From Anaerocolumna xylanovorans DSM 12503 (lineage in GTDB: Bacteria; Bacillota; Clostridia; Lachnospirales; Lachnospiraceae), in NCBI RefSeq assembly GCF_900143645.1, contig NZ_FRFD01000004.1, positions 186,001 to 250,000 on the forward strand: a DNA stretch of 64,000 bases, written 5' to 3'. A program made the position numbers and the translations under genes. The notes under the pieces were generated by a model. The model was given only the letters and a program-made list of their open reading frames with translations, made no database searches and had not been told where the DNA came from. Every line of letters begins with the position of its first letter. Position 1 is the first letter of the stretch. Shown piece after piece: positions 1 through 9,372 of this stretch.

Positions 1-2
1 TT

Positions 3-1385
3 TACATCAATGGTAGTGTCATATGTGCCATTGACGACAATAAAGATAAGCTTGGAAGTTATATTCAAGGTATAAAAGTAGTAGGTGACAGGAACCACAT
101 CTTAGAAAATGCAGAGAAATACGAAATCACCAGTATTATCATTGCCATGCCTTCCGCAAGCAAGAAAACAATACGTGAAATACTTGATATCTGCAAGCAG
201 ACAAACTGCAAACTAAAAATACTGCCTGGTATGTACCAGCTTATTAATGAAGAGGTCAGTGTAACAGAATTAAGGGATGTGGAAATTGATGATTTATTGG
301 GACGCGATCCTGTAAAAATCGATTTAAACGAAGTAATGAATTATGTACATGATAAAACCATTCTGGTTACCGGCGGCGGTGGTTCCATCGGCAGCGAGCT
401 TTGCAGACAGCTTGCAGACCACAAACCAAAGCAGCTTATTATCCTTGATATTTATGAGAATAATGCCTATTTCATAGAGCAGGAACTTAAAAATACCCAT
501 CCTGAGCTAAATTTAACCGTATTAATTGCTTCCGTCAGGAACACAAAGCGCATTCATAAGATAATGGATCAATACCGCCCGGATATTGTCTATCACGCTG
601 CTGCACATAAGCATGTTCCTCTAATGGAGGACAGTCCGAATGAAGCAATAAAAAACAATGTGGGGGGTACCTATAAAATGGCGTTGGCCGCCCATATGTA
701 CGGAGTAAAGAAGTTCATCTTAATATCCTCCGATAAGGCTGTTAATCCCACCAATGTCATGGGTGCTTCCAAACGTATCTGTGAACTGATAATCCAGGCA
801 TTTCATAAAAAATCCGATACGGAATTTGTAGCAGTACGTTTTGGTAATGTCTTAGGAAGCAATGGTAGTGTCATTCCTCTATTTAAGGAACAGATTCAAA
901 GAGGCGGTCCTGTGACAGTGACTCATCCCGATATCATTCGTTACTTTATGACTATTCCCGAAGCCGTATCCTTAGTTCTGCAGGCTGGCGCTTATGCAAA
1001 AGGCGGTGAGATCTTTATTCTGGATATGGGCGAACCGGTAAAGATAGCAGACCTGGCTGAAAACCTTATCCGTCTATCCGGTTATGAGCCTGGCAGGGAC
1101 ATAGAAATCGAATACACTGGTCTTCGTCCCGGTGAAAAGTTATATGAGGAGCTTCTTATGGAAGATGAAGGTTTATCTTCCACCAATAATAAATTAATAT
1201 TTATTGGGAAACAGATTGATATTGATGCAGATGAATTTCTTAAAAAGGTACTGGAACTGGACAAAGCAGCCAAAGAAGAAGTGGATGATATCAGAGAAAG
1301 ACTTATAGATATGGTACCGACCTATCACCCTGAAAATGCCGGTATCATACAGTATGTAGCAGTAAGTAAAGAAATTTTATCATAA
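3..1385 (+). CDS. Polysaccharide biosynthesis nucleotide-sugar dehydratase, CapD/WbpM family (5' truncated by window edge)
   Basis: The frame is open from the first bases of the window, so the start and the usual N-terminal membrane segments lie upstream. The visible part has the end of the first CoA-binding-like Rossmann domain, then a second NAD(P)-binding domain with TGGGGSIGSE, the AAAHKHVPLME motif and SSDKAVNPTNVMGASKR. In that last motif Met occupies the place of the short-chain dehydrogenase Tyr, as is usual in the long WbpM/CapD type. Family members are membrane-bound UDP-N-acetylglucosamine (or related) 4,6-dehydratases that start synthesis of 6-deoxy-4-keto and 4-amino sugars for surface glycans. 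Substrate is inferred from family only. It converges on the arginase-fold gene and ends just before a bidirectional terminator. Family assignment is firm; exact substrate is not. Confidence 0.9.
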   Translation, partial: YINGSVICAIDDNKDKLGSYIQGIKVVGDRNHILENAEKYEITSIIIAMPSASKKTIREILDICKQTNCKLKILPGMYQLINEEVSVTELRDVEIDDLLGRDPVKIDLNEVMNYVHDKTILVTGGGGSIGSELCRQLADHKPKQLIILDIYENNAYFIEQELKNTHPELNLTVLIASVRNTKRIHKIMDQYRPDIVYHAAAHKHVPLMEDSPNEAIKNNVGGTYKMALAAHMYGVKKFILISSDKAVNPTNVMGASKRICELIIQAFHKKSDTEFVAVRFGNVLGSNGSVIPLFKEQIQRGGPVTVTHPDIIRYFMTIPEAVSLVLQAGAYAKGGEIFILDMGEPVKIADLAENLIRLSGYEPGRDIEIEYTGLRPGEKLYEELLMEDEGLSSTNNKLIFIGKQIDIDADEFLKKVLELDKAAKEEVDDIRERLIDMVPTYHPENAGIIQYVAVSKEILS

Positions 1386-1390
1386 TAAAC

Positions 1391-1429
1391 AAAAAATCCA
1401 TGAAATGCTTATGCATTCATGGATTTTTT
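1391..1429. terminator. Bidirectional intrinsic terminator
   Basis: The arms AAAAAATCCATGAA and TTCATGGATTTTTT pair around a short AT-rich loop. An A-run on one side and a T-run on the other let it work on both strands. It sits between the convergent dehydratase and arginase-fold genes. Confidence 0.85.
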
Positions 1430-1441
1430 ACAATATTTTTC

Positions 1442-2245
1442 TTAATTGAATTTCCGAAGCAAGGCGTTTTCCGTATTCAAGTATTGCTCCAATAAAAGTT
1501 TGTTTACTATATCGTGTGCCTTGTAATACCGCTCGGCACACTTTCTCTCAATTGTTCTGTCATATTCCTTATTAATATATTCCCCGCACACATCCATACC
1601 AATGACAGAACAATTATTTAAAACAGCTTCCAACATTTCTTCAAGCTTATCTATTGTAATACTTCCCTGATCCCAATTGGTCTTAACCGTTTCTTCACTT
1701 AGCAAATCCTTATCAACAGAAATATAAACAGGTTCCGTCAGGGAAGATAAAAAAGTTCTTTTCCAATTCTTTTCCTGTAAAACTTCTTCCTCACTAATCC
1801 AGATAAGTTTCTTTCGCTTTTCCTGTCCTCCAAAGTAGCAATTCTTCTCCGGCATACCAATGAGATAGACTCTGACCAGGTTCGGGCAGGTATCCAGCAT
1901 AACCTTCACCCATGATCCACAAGAAAGAATATCTCCGAATGCCGGTGGCTGCAGATCCGTGTGATGGTCAAACAGGATCAGGGAAAAAGGCCTGCTTATT
2001 TTCTCCGTCCATAATTTCGTGACATAATGATAGTTACCGGAATCAATAAAATGAATCCCGTAAGGAGTGTAACCCTTTAGTATTTCTTTCAACCGGCTCT
2101 GCGCAGCTTCATCACAATAGCAGTTGGTTCCTCTTATATTCCTTAAGTCCAGCCACTGGTAATCAATATCTTTATAAAAGTTTTCTTTCTCATATATCCC
2201 GGAAAAGTTCATTATTACAACTGGTTTTTCCACCGTAATACACAT
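1442..2245 (-). CDS. Arginase/agmatinase-fold (ureohydrolase-like) protein
   Basis: A 267-residue protein with arginase-fold metal motifs: FDHHTDLQ (about residue 92), SVDKDLL (about 177) and a late GMDVCGE. It is somewhat short for an arginase (about 300), and the motifs are divergent, so the true substrate is unknown; some relatives are only distantly arginase-like. The start is uncertain. The ATG at 2245 has AAAGG directly abutting it, which is too close, whereas the GTG at 2233 is about 11 bases behind the same Shine-Dalgarno-like stretch. The degenerate copy near 12 kb keeps a TTG at the position of that GTG but has lost the ATG, which favours 2233. It is monocistronic between two terminators. 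Confidence 0.7.
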   Translation of the reverse strand: MCITVEKPVVIMNFSGIYEKENFYKDIDYQWLDLRNIRGTNCYCDEAAQSRLKEILKGYTPYGIHFIDSGNYHYVTKLWTEKISRPFSLILFDHHTDLQPPAFGDILSCGSWVKVMLDTCPNLVRVYLIGMPEKNCYFGGQEKRKKLIWISEEEVLQEKNWKRTFLSSLTEPVYISVDKDLLSEETVKTNWDQGSITIDKLEEMLEAVLNNCSVIGMDVCGEYINKEYDRTIERKCAERYYKAHDIVNKLLLEQYLNTENALLRKFN

Positions 2246-2409
2246 CCTTTCAAGGCGCTTTTAATCAGGGAACACCCAATATTATCCTTTTAGCTATATT
2301 ATCTAGGTATTTTAAAACTTTCATCTGCTATAGCATATGCAGTTTAATTCTGACTTTTAGAATAAACATTTTCATAATTTGTAATCTATCTCAAATTTAG
2401 ATGTCCGAT

Positions 2410-2456
2410 AAAAAAGCGGAGAAGCAGCTCCTGTTATATCTTTGTGCTGCTTCTCC
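2410..2456 (-). terminator. Intrinsic terminator of the zinc-ribbon gene cluster
   Basis: Perfect 11-bp arms GGAGAAGCAGC/GCTGCTTCTCC with a 17-base loop. On the minus strand the stem is followed by GCTTTTTTATC. It lies about 50 bases past the stop of the 827-residue gene. Confidence 0.85.
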
Positions 2457-2503
2457 CTGATTCTAATTTTACCTAGTTTTGCAAACACCCTGCAACAGGG
2501 AGC

Positions 2504-4987
2504 TTATTTTTCATTATTCCACCATGTTTTATCATCTATATTATTGTAGTATCTCTGAATCGGTATAATCCTCTTGTTTCGGATTTCGAACAATTCCCAT
2601 ATTACACCTTCTTTGTTATTTGGTACATAATAGCTTTGCACAAGTCCGTCTTTTGTATAAACACTCACTCTCGCATCTGAAAATGACATAGCGGTGGAAC
2701 TGGTATTTTTGATACTGCAGTCACTGTAATCCGCCACATAATATTTGTACAAACCGTTACCTAAATGATTAATTGTCATTGTCTCCGGACCGTAACCATC
2801 CGTGTCGTCCACATCCAGATTATTGCCATTAAAGTCTGCCTTATTCCCAAACCATATATGATATGTACTGTCTCCGCTGGTGCTGTCATAAGGAGTAAAT
2901 AAATGAGAATCCAAATCCTTCGGATTATCGCTCCAGGTCAGAACGATACGAATCTCATCCTCATTCAATAACGGTGAAGTATTAATTTGGATATTATTAA
3001 TACCTTCTTTCGCTACAATGGTATAATAAGTAGTAGCATAACCGGTTTTATTAATTTCAACAGTATAGGTTCCTTCCTTCAGGTTTACATAGACCTGTCC
3101 ATTCTGATCCGCCTCTGCGGAAAGATACACACTGCCGGTCTTATTATTGATGCCTGGCCTTACCTGAACCCCCGCATTATCAAGCCTTAACATGCCATCA
3201 TAATCATCTGCCCTGTTTAAAGCATCTGTAAGAACCAGTTCTATATCATAGCTGCTGCCATTTGCATGCACCAAATAGATATTTTCCTGATAAACTCCAA
3301 CGGATTGCTTATCCATTCGGATACCATAAAGTGTTGTAGCAACATAACCGTTCAGCTCTACCAAAATATTATACTCTGCATCTTTTGACGGCACAACAAT
3401 GGAATACATGCCGTTGCCATCCGTCTCCAGTTCCAGAAGATAGTCTCCATATTCGACAGAGTAAAGCTTTACTTTAGCACCTGCCATCGGATTGCCGTAC
3501 TCATCATTGACATAGCCGATAATATTACTGATACCTTTTGCAGCCAGAACCACCTGATAAGTATTGTAAGCGGCATTTATCATTTCCTTTTCTTTCTTAT
3601 CATAAGCCTTTTGTTTCTTTTCTGCAAGGTCATCGTACAAATATACCTTACCGGCATTTCCGCCACGCTCTTTTTCATTGCCGCCAATGATATAATTCGT
3701 CTGTTTGCCCTCTTTTACTGTTCTCCACTTCACAAGCACATCCTTGTTGAAATAAAAACGTTCACCATCAATTGTAGGATTTGCATAAGCCGGAATGTAA
3801 TTAATATCTTTTCGGACAAAGATAAAATTTACTTTTCCATTGTCATCGAAATAGTAATCGCTGATTTTTAAATAGTCACCCAAATATTCAATGCTTACTA
3901 TTTTATTTACTATATTATTAGCTGGATTTCTATATATCTCATATTCCATTTTATTGCCGGTACCATCATTAACCAATTGTTTCTTTTCGATATCATAGGA
4001 ATTAATTAATCCGTCCTCCGCATTGTCCGGACTGATTTCTTCCAGCGTATAAAACAAAGCGGTATCCCATTTATAGCTTTTATTTCTTTCTGCCGGTGAA
4101 TAATTATCTTTCGTTATGTCTATTGACTCTAGTTTGGCACCGGGAGCATTTAAAGCTAAGAGCTGTGCCGTCAAGGAATCTTTTTCTGAAGCAGAAGTAA
4201 CCTCACAGATTGCTGATATCTTATTATTAGAGTTACATGTGACTTTTATAGTAACTGTCACACCCATCTGGTTTACTGTCAATTTACCGTTTTTGTCAAC
4301 ACTGATAGCCTCCGTATTACTGCTGCTCCAGATTAAATCTCCTTTTTCAATGTTGGAACTGCTTAAAAGAGCATACATATCACTCTCTTCTCCTGCATTG
4401 ACTTTCAGCTTATCCTGCGTAAACTTTAACTCCTGAACTATTTCATTTGTAACAGCTGCTTCTACTGATGGTGCTGCTGTAACAGCCTCCTGCTGCTTTA
4501 AAGCATCCGCCTCTTCCTTCGGTGTCTTATTAACCCCCCAGAAATAGCCCGCTCCAACCAATGCAACAACCAGCACTACAGCCGTTGGTATAATCCATAT
4601 TTTTTTCTTCCTTGCCGGCTGCTTTCCATTGACTTTTTCTCCTGATCCGCTATTATATCCATTGCTTATATCAGCAGTTTTCATGTTAGGTGTAAAAGCT
4701 TCCGGTATTATGGTTTCGGGTAACTTAACTTCCGGCAGAGTATCCTCCGGGATTGCGATTTCCGGCAACGGAATTTCCGGGATTGCAGTTCCTGAAGTTG
4801 CTGCTTCCAGGGTTGCACCTTCTGGAGCTGCGGTTTCCGGGATTGCGGTCTCTGGAACTACTGCTTCCGGTATTATGTCCGGTACGGGCTGCTGCTCCCT
4901 CACATGATTACTTTCAATTCTGGCACCGCATGCAGCACAGAATTTACTGTTATCTGAATTTTTCGTTCCACATTTTGAACAAAACAT
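2504..4987 (-). CDS. Zinc-ribbon, membrane-anchored multidomain surface protein
   Basis: 827 residues. The N terminus is a zinc ribbon (CSKCGTKNSDNSKFCAACG). It is followed by a low-complexity tract of about 65 residues with repeated xPE steps, a Lys/Arg-flanked membrane helix near 130-150, a Big_2-type Ig-like domain (about 190-265), a region without recognised domain, carboxypeptidase-regulatory-like beta-sandwiches (about 480-560 and 590-660; for example GYVNDEYGNPMAGAKV), and a C-terminal beta domain beginning VLTWSDNPKDLDSHL. The topology implies a cytoplasmic zinc ribbon and an exposed adhesin-like ectodomain. Function is unknown. It starts 14 bp after the amidase stop, so the two are probably cotranscribed. 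Good Shine-Dalgarno GGGGGGA. Confidence 0.8.
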   Translation of the reverse strand: MFCSKCGTKNSDNSKFCAACGARIESNHVREQQPVPDIIPEAVVPETAIPETAAPEGATLEAATSGTAIPEIPLPEIAIPEDTLPEVKLPETIIPEAFTPNMKTADISNGYNSGSGEKVNGKQPARKKKIWIIPTAVVLVVALVGAGYFWGVNKTPKEEADALKQQEAVTAAPSVEAAVTNEIVQELKFTQDKLKVNAGEESDMYALLSSSNIEKGDLIWSSSNTEAISVDKNGKLTVNQMGVTVTIKVTCNSNNKISAICEVTSASEKDSLTAQLLALNAPGAKLESIDITKDNYSPAERNKSYKWDTALFYTLEEISPDNAEDGLINSYDIEKKQLVNDGTGNKMEYEIYRNPANNIVNKIVSIEYLGDYLKISDYYFDDNGKVNFIFVRKDINYIPAYANPTIDGERFYFNKDVLVKWRTVKEGKQTNYIIGGNEKERGGNAGKVYLYDDLAEKKQKAYDKKEKEMINAAYNTYQVVLAAKGISNIIGYVNDEYGNPMAGAKVKLYSVEYGDYLLELETDGNGMYSIVVPSKDAEYNILVELNGYVATTLYGIRMDKQSVGVYQENIYLVHANGSSYDIELVLTDALNRADDYDGMLRLDNAGVQVRPGINNKTGSVYLSAEADQNGQVYVNLKEGTYTVEINKTGYATTYYTIVAKEGINNIQINTSPLLNEDEIRIVLTWSDNPKDLDSHLFTPYDSTSGDSTYHIWFGNKADFNGNNLDVDDTDGYGPETMTINHLGNGLYKYYVADYSDCSIKNTSSTAMSFSDARVSVYTKDGLVQSYYVPNNKEGVIWELFEIRNKRIIPIQRYYNNIDDKTWWNNEK

Positions 4988-5001
4988 GTTGTCAGTCCCC
5001 C

Positions 5002-5940
5002 CTATTCTGCCTTATTGTCTAAATACTCTGTAATGCCTTCTGCTATTCCCTCTGCCAATTTCTTCTGATATTCATCTCCACTTAATTTGTAATCTTCTTC
5101 TTTATTTGTCATATACCCCATCTCAACAATGGTAACAGGTACTTGGCACCAGTTAATACCGCTCATGGAATCCGTTTCGATTACCCCCATATCCTTTGCT
5201 CCTGTTATATCGCATAATTGCTTTAATATGCTGTCAGACAGTCTTCTGCTTTTTTCATAGAACTGCCCGCAATAAGGATTATCCTTTGTGGAACACATGG
5301 TAAGTATACCGTGGGTATCCGGATTTTCCGCCCCATTGCAATGTATTCTTACAAATACATCTGCATTACTGTCATTTGCAACTTGAGCTCTTTCGGAATT
5401 ACTGATATTGACATCGTGTGTTTCTCTAATCATAATTACCTTATAACCCTTATTCACCAGGATTTCCTTTAACTTTAAAGATACTTCAAGATTGACCTCA
5501 TATTCAGGTTTACCCGTATATTTTCCCTGGGTCCCGGAAGAAACCTTCGGCTTCTTTTCATCCGCTCCGGGTCCTATGGGTTCAAGATCCGAATTCTGAT
5601 GTGCCTGATGTCCCGGATCGATGCATATAATTTTCTCATCAACAATATCTCCTTGGGGAACAGTTGCGGCAGGCTTTGTATCATCTGTCTTTTGTGTGTT
5701 ATCGCCAGCTTTTGCGTTATCCTGAAGCTTTGTGTCATCATTTGTCTGTGCATCATTTCCTGATGCTGGTTCTTGTTCACCTTCAGGGTTTCTATCCGGT
5801 GTTTCATTCACCTCTCCCGTAACACTCGGTGTTTCCTGAATATTGGTACTATTGTTTTCCCTAACTGTATCCGACTTCTTATCACAGGAAGCAAATAGTA
5901 AAATAACCATTAAAACGAATATAAAATATTGCTTTTTCAT
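5002..5940 (-). CDS. N-acetylmuramoyl-L-alanine amidase (Amidase_3), lipoprotein
   Basis: It cleaves the amide bond between muramic acid and the peptide stem of peptidoglycan. The N terminus is a lipoprotein signal (hydrophobic core ending LLFASC, Cys lipidation site), followed by a charged, low-complexity linker of about 90 residues. The zinc amidase domain has the expected ligands and catalytic residues: IDPGHQAH, RETHD, VRIHCNG and VEMGYMTN. I place the start at MKKQYF, with GAGG 9 bases upstream, rather than five codons earlier. Its companions are zinc-ribbon membrane proteins, which suggests a role in envelope remodelling (inference). Confidence 0.9.
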   Translation of the reverse strand: MKKQYFIFVLMVILLFASCDKKSDTVRENNSTNIQETPSVTGEVNETPDRNPEGEQEPASGNDAQTNDDTKLQDNAKAGDNTQKTDDTKPAATVPQGDIVDEKIICIDPGHQAHQNSDLEPIGPGADEKKPKVSSGTQGKYTGKPEYEVNLEVSLKLKEILVNKGYKVIMIRETHDVNISNSERAQVANDSNADVFVRIHCNGAENPDTHGILTMCSTKDNPYCGQFYEKSRRLSDSILKQLCDITGAKDMGVIETDSMSGINWCQVPVTIVEMGYMTNKEEDYKLSGDEYQKKLAEGIAEGITEYLDNKAE

Positions 5941-6005
5941 TCCCCTGTACCTCATTTACTTTAATTTCCGGAGTTTTTCCTTTTTATACTTTTTCAAATA
6001 TAACA

Positions 6006-6034
6006 ATATCTCCCCGGCTTTGCCGAGGAGATAT
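6006..6034 (-). terminator. Possible terminator or processing hairpin
   Basis: ATATCTCC/GGAGATAT arms extended by CGGC/GCCG around AAA, lying between the stop of the zinc-ribbon/Yip1-like gene and the amidase. The following T-run is broken (TGTTATATTT), so partial termination is as likely as full. Confidence 0.5.
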
Positions 6035-6048
6035 ACGGTATCTGACTT

Positions 6049-7083
6049 TTATAAGCCAAATCCTTTCATGGATTTCATAGTCTGTATAGCTGTTTTTAAA
6101 GTCTCCGGCAGATACATCGGGTAGATAATCTTTATAACAATACCTGTTAATATACCAAAAATAACAACAGATATAAACAAGCAGTAAATCCTCTTATTAC
6201 TTTCTGTAGTACTGGCTGCTTTTAATGCCGCACCTGTGAAAAAATAGCCCAGTATATCACCTGCCATAAGAACGGCCAATCCCCATGCCGGACTAATAAA
6301 TCCAACGATAATGGCAGCAGCTGTAACTGGGATTAGAGCAGCACTTCTTCCACTGGATGCACACAGCATATGCGTATAAGAAGTTTCTCCCCTGAAAAAA
6401 GCCTTATCTACTACAAGTAAAATTCCGGCAAATAAGAGGGACAGGCCAACCATAAGAATGAATGAAATTACAAATATCTTCGTTAAAGGAAATTTCAACA
6501 TTTCTGAGGAGCCCCCAAAATAATTCAAGGCATCCTCCAGCTCACTCAATGCACCTGAAAACAAACTGAAGTAGGTCTGTAGCAACGAATTAACTTTTGA
6601 AAACAGAGCAGCCATATAAGCGGCAAACAATAATCCCTGCACAACCATAATTCCAATTGCAATCTGCGAATTCTTTGTTCCTACAAATTCACCTAAAGCT
6701 TTATCCGGCGATTTTAATATCCGTACAACCGTATCCGTCAGCTTTTTCAAATATCCCTCTGCATGAACTATCTGAACCTGCTGTCCTGCCTGGCCCTGCA
6801 TTACAGGCTGCGGCGGCACTTGTGTATAAGTTTGCTGCTGTACTGCTGGTGAAGGCGGCGGTGCTTGTGTGTAGGCCTGTTGCTGTACTGCAGGCGGAGG
6901 CGGTACTTGTGTATAGACCTGTTGCTGTGCTGCAGGCGGAGGCGGTACTTGTGTATAGGCCTGTTGCTGTGCTGCAGGCGGAGGCGGTACTTGTGTATAG
7001 GCCTGTTGCTGTGCTGCGCTTTGGCAATCGCAAGTCTGGCCTTCCTCCAGCCTTTTACCGCATTGTGTACAAAAATTTCCCAT
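6049..7083 (-). CDS. Zinc-ribbon integral membrane protein with PPPP/QQQ repeats (Yip1-like)
   Basis: The N terminus is a compact zinc ribbon (CTQCGKRLEEGQTCDC), followed by about five 14-residue repeats of the type QQQAYTQVPPPPAA, then four or five hydrophobic helices spread over the last 220 residues, resembling Yip1-family membrane proteins. The true start is MGNFCTQCG at 7083, behind a strong GGGAGGAAA site; a start 15 bases upstream lacks this. A TATAAT box lies at 7114-7119. It is the second of three zinc-ribbon genes in a row. No enzyme motif is visible, so a scaffold or sensor role is only a guess. Confidence 0.75.
   Translation of the reverse strand: MGNFCTQCGKRLEEGQTCDCQSAAQQQAYTQVPPPPAAQQQAYTQVPPPPAAQQQVYTQVPPPPAVQQQAYTQAPPPSPAVQQQTYTQVPPQPVMQGQAGQQVQIVHAEGYLKKLTDTVVRILKSPDKALGEFVGTKNSQIAIGIMVVQGLLFAAYMAALFSKVNSLLQTYFSLFSGALSELEDALNYFGGSSEMLKFPLTKIFVISFILMVGLSLLFAGILLVVDKAFFRGETSYTHMLCASSGRSAALIPVTAAAIIVGFISPAWGLAVLMAGDILGYFFTGAALKAASTTESNKRIYCLFISVVIFGILTGIVIKIIYPMYLPETLKTAIQTMKSMKGFGL
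6812..7016. repeat. 42-bp in-frame minisatellite
   Basis: About five tandem 42-bp units encode the QQQAYTQVPPPPAA peptide. The central copies are nearly identical in DNA, including silent sites, which points to recent expansion. The outer copies have diverged. Unit number can change without breaking the frame. Confidence 0.9.
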
Positions 7084-7267
7084 GTTCTTTCCTCCCATAT
7101 CCTTTAATAGTAAATTATATTAAAATCCATTGTGGATATTAATCATGTATCATTTTGCTGTACATAGGTAACATTTAACATTTTTATGTCCGCGTTCCGA
7201 ACAAAACGTAATAAAGAGATTCCTGTATTTTTCGATTTGTATATGGAATATATTGAAAGTATCTAAG

Positions 7268-8527
7268 TTAATATAGAAATATATCTGATATACCGGTATC
7301 CTGGTATTTGCTTCCCTCAAATACTGACAGAATTTGAACTTTAATATAGTTTGTCAGATGTTCTGTAGAAAAGTCCAGACGGTTGACAGTGCTAAAATCA
7401 TCCGTCAATGTAAAATCTTCGTAAGTATTATCTGAAAAATAAATTCTAATTTCATTTGCACGTCCATTTTTCAAGTATAAATCCTGCGTTTTCCTATATC
7501 CATTATTGATTTCTATTCCATTTACTACATGTGCTCCGTCCAGGTCAAGCTGTAACCATTCTCCATCTCCGTTGCCAGCCGCTCCCTCAACCCATGCAGT
7601 ATCAGAATTGCCATCTAAAGCATTTTCACCGATATAGTCATTCGCCCCATTACTATCTGTTTGTGGGGCTAATTCAGACGATATGGAAACGGACCTGATA
7701 ATGCTGTTATCAATGAATTCACTGTCTTCAATTGCCTCAGCCAGATTTGCTTCATCAGCTGTTTCATATGTATCGGAATCTTCTGTATCACTATCTGCAA
7801 TGGAATTTCCAGTTTCCTCGGCAGCATCATCCATATCCTCATCTGCATTGGTATCTTCCGCTGTATTAACATCTACATTGTCATCTTCTTTATTATTCTC
7901 TTCTAATATTTCCTCCTCATCGGTATCCGTATCAAGGAACCACGATGTTGATATATACCACTTACCCTTCACTTTCACCATATCAATAATTTCAGTCGAG
8001 CTTTCCCTTCTGCCGTCACTGTAATAAGAACATTCCACATTAACCTCTGCAGTGTTTTTGGATTTATAATCGACAGATAAAACGACAAAATTAATTTGCG
8101 GCTGCTTTTCATCAATCACTATATCCGCATATCCTAATGCCCTCTCAAGAATAGTGTTAGCATCCATTCCGCTTAAACCAGAAATAAGAGCCATAGTTCC
8201 CTTGTACAGTGCCTGGGCACTTGGTTCGAAACATTCAATCATTTCACTGACATCCAGTTCGTTAAAGCTTTTTTCAAATTTACTTATTGTTTTCTCCGGG
8301 GTAGACCGATTGGTATACATATAATATGCCCCTGCACCAACTGCAATAATTACAAATATACATAACCAAAAGGGGATTTTTTTCTTGGGCTTATAGCTGA
8401 TAACCTCTGGAATACTTTGATTCTCTGTAACCATACTGATACTGCTTCTTCTCCTGGTTCCGCATGAGGCACAATAGATATCTTCTTCCTTCATTTGTGC
8501 ACCGCATTCTGTACAAAACTTTGCCAT
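7268..8527 (-). CDS. Zinc-ribbon membrane protein with C-terminal discoidin-like domain
   Basis: 419 residues from the chosen start MAKFCTECG, which has GGGAGG just upstream; a longer frame to 8653 would run through the promoter at 8595-8622. It has a zinc ribbon (CTECG...CASCG), a membrane helix (about 65-83), an extracytoplasmic domain that resembles small NTF2-like/DUF4878-type domains, a very acidic Asp/Glu/Thr-rich linker, and a C-terminal beta domain of about 130 residues (from SSELAPQ to SDIFLY). The last domain has features of discoidin/F5-8C carbohydrate-binding modules: ALDGNSDTAWVEG and WLQLDLDG. It probably binds a surface glycan. First gene of the zinc-ribbon cluster. Confidence 0.78.
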   Translation of the reverse strand: MAKFCTECGAQMKEEDIYCASCGTRRRSSISMVTENQSIPEVISYKPKKKIPFWLCIFVIIAVGAGAYYMYTNRSTPEKTISKFEKSFNELDVSEMIECFEPSAQALYKGTMALISGLSGMDANTILERALGYADIVIDEKQPQINFVVLSVDYKSKNTAEVNVECSYYSDGRRESSTEIIDMVKVKGKWYISTSWFLDTDTDEEEILEENNKEDDNVDVNTAEDTNADEDMDDAAEETGNSIADSDTEDSDTYETADEANLAEAIEDSEFIDNSIIRSVSISSELAPQTDSNGANDYIGENALDGNSDTAWVEGAAGNGDGEWLQLDLDGAHVVNGIEINNGYRKTQDLYLKNGRANEIRIYFSDNTYEDFTLTDDFSTVNRLDFSTEHLTNYIKVQILSVFEGSKYQDTGISDIFLY

Positions 8528-8594
8528 AAGTCCTCCCGCCCAGTCATTTTTTAGATCAATGTATTTCATGTCAGCTATTGCTACTATTTCGCTT

Positions 8595-8622
8595 CTTATA
8601 TACAGAACCTTATTTGATGCAA
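8595..8622 (-). promoter_or_regulatory. Putative sigma-A promoter of the zinc-ribbon cluster
   Basis: On the minus strand TTGCAT, 16 bp, TATAAG. Transcription would begin near 8588, about 60 bases before the chosen start at 8527. Confidence 0.55.
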
Positions 8623-9372
8623 ATTTTACTGTAATAATCATGGGCCTTGCCACGCTAATTTATATAATCTTTCAGAAAGATATAGCCTTCTTAATACTTT
8701 AGCATTATCTATTAACAAATAGGAAATCACAGCTTTACAATAGCACAGCAGAGCTATAGCATCATCTCCGGCATTGGAAATAAAGGTGATTGAATTCTTG
8801 CAGGGATGCTTTGCTTTATCCAGCTGTCAGCATTCACATAGGAAAGACTTAAATATAAGAGATATAGAGATAATATTGTTGATCTTTTTCAAGATTCAAA
8901 ATAACTTTTTAGGTATCATTCTGCTAAACATACCAGACATCTTCCGTTCCGCAGTTATTACATCACCTGAAAACAATAAAAAGGATAAAATCCATTGCTA
9001 TAATCATTAACCTTAACTTTTTCATATGCATTTCATTTGAGTTTTTCGTGTGGAGTTCCATAAGTCTTTATATAACCAAAGAGTTCTTACAGAAATTTCA
9101 AGTTTTTAATACGATTTTCATCTGTGCCCTCATATAATAACATATTTAAACTATATGCCATAATATTCTTTATTACAGCATATTATGGCATAAATGTCAA
9201 TATATACATATCATTTTTATGATTATGGATGAATCATCTATTACACCAATCCGTTAAATAGATGACGTATAATTAATTTTGCAAAATCAATTCAACAAAA
9301 AATGGACATGTTCCATAGCCGCTTGATAAAATAAAGTTACCACACCAAATCTCACAAAGAGGGCTATGAAAC
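8623..9372. other. Gene-poor, AT-rich spacer (about 750 bp)
   Basis: No convincing gene. Short open frames occur on both strands (for example a plus-strand frame at 8774-9010), but none has a ribosome site or recognisable product. A minus-strand frame at 9025 begins like a signal peptide (MKKLRLMIIAMDFILFIVF) and stops almost at once, so it may be debris of a lost secreted protein. A perfect inverted repeat lies at 9154-9192. The left edge of the insertion-sequence remnants begins around 9280. Confidence 0.6.
9154..9192. repeat. Perfect 13-bp inverted repeat
   Basis: TATGCCATAATAT and ATATTATGGCATA are separated by 13 bases. There is no T-run, so it is not an obvious terminator. It could be an operator or the trace of an element end. 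Confidence 0.7.

Noticed and set aside
4629..4907. Plus-strand open frame of 92 codons opposite the xPE-rich tract
   Set aside because: It is an antisense shadow of the repetitive coding sequence, with no ribosome site.
6657..7142. Plus-strand 161-codon frame across the minisatellite
   Set aside because: It arises from the periodic 42-bp repeat, which keeps several frames open.
8774..9010. 78-codon plus-strand frame in the spacer
   Set aside because: No ribosome site, no recognisable domain, and composition like other noncoding AT-rich DNA here.
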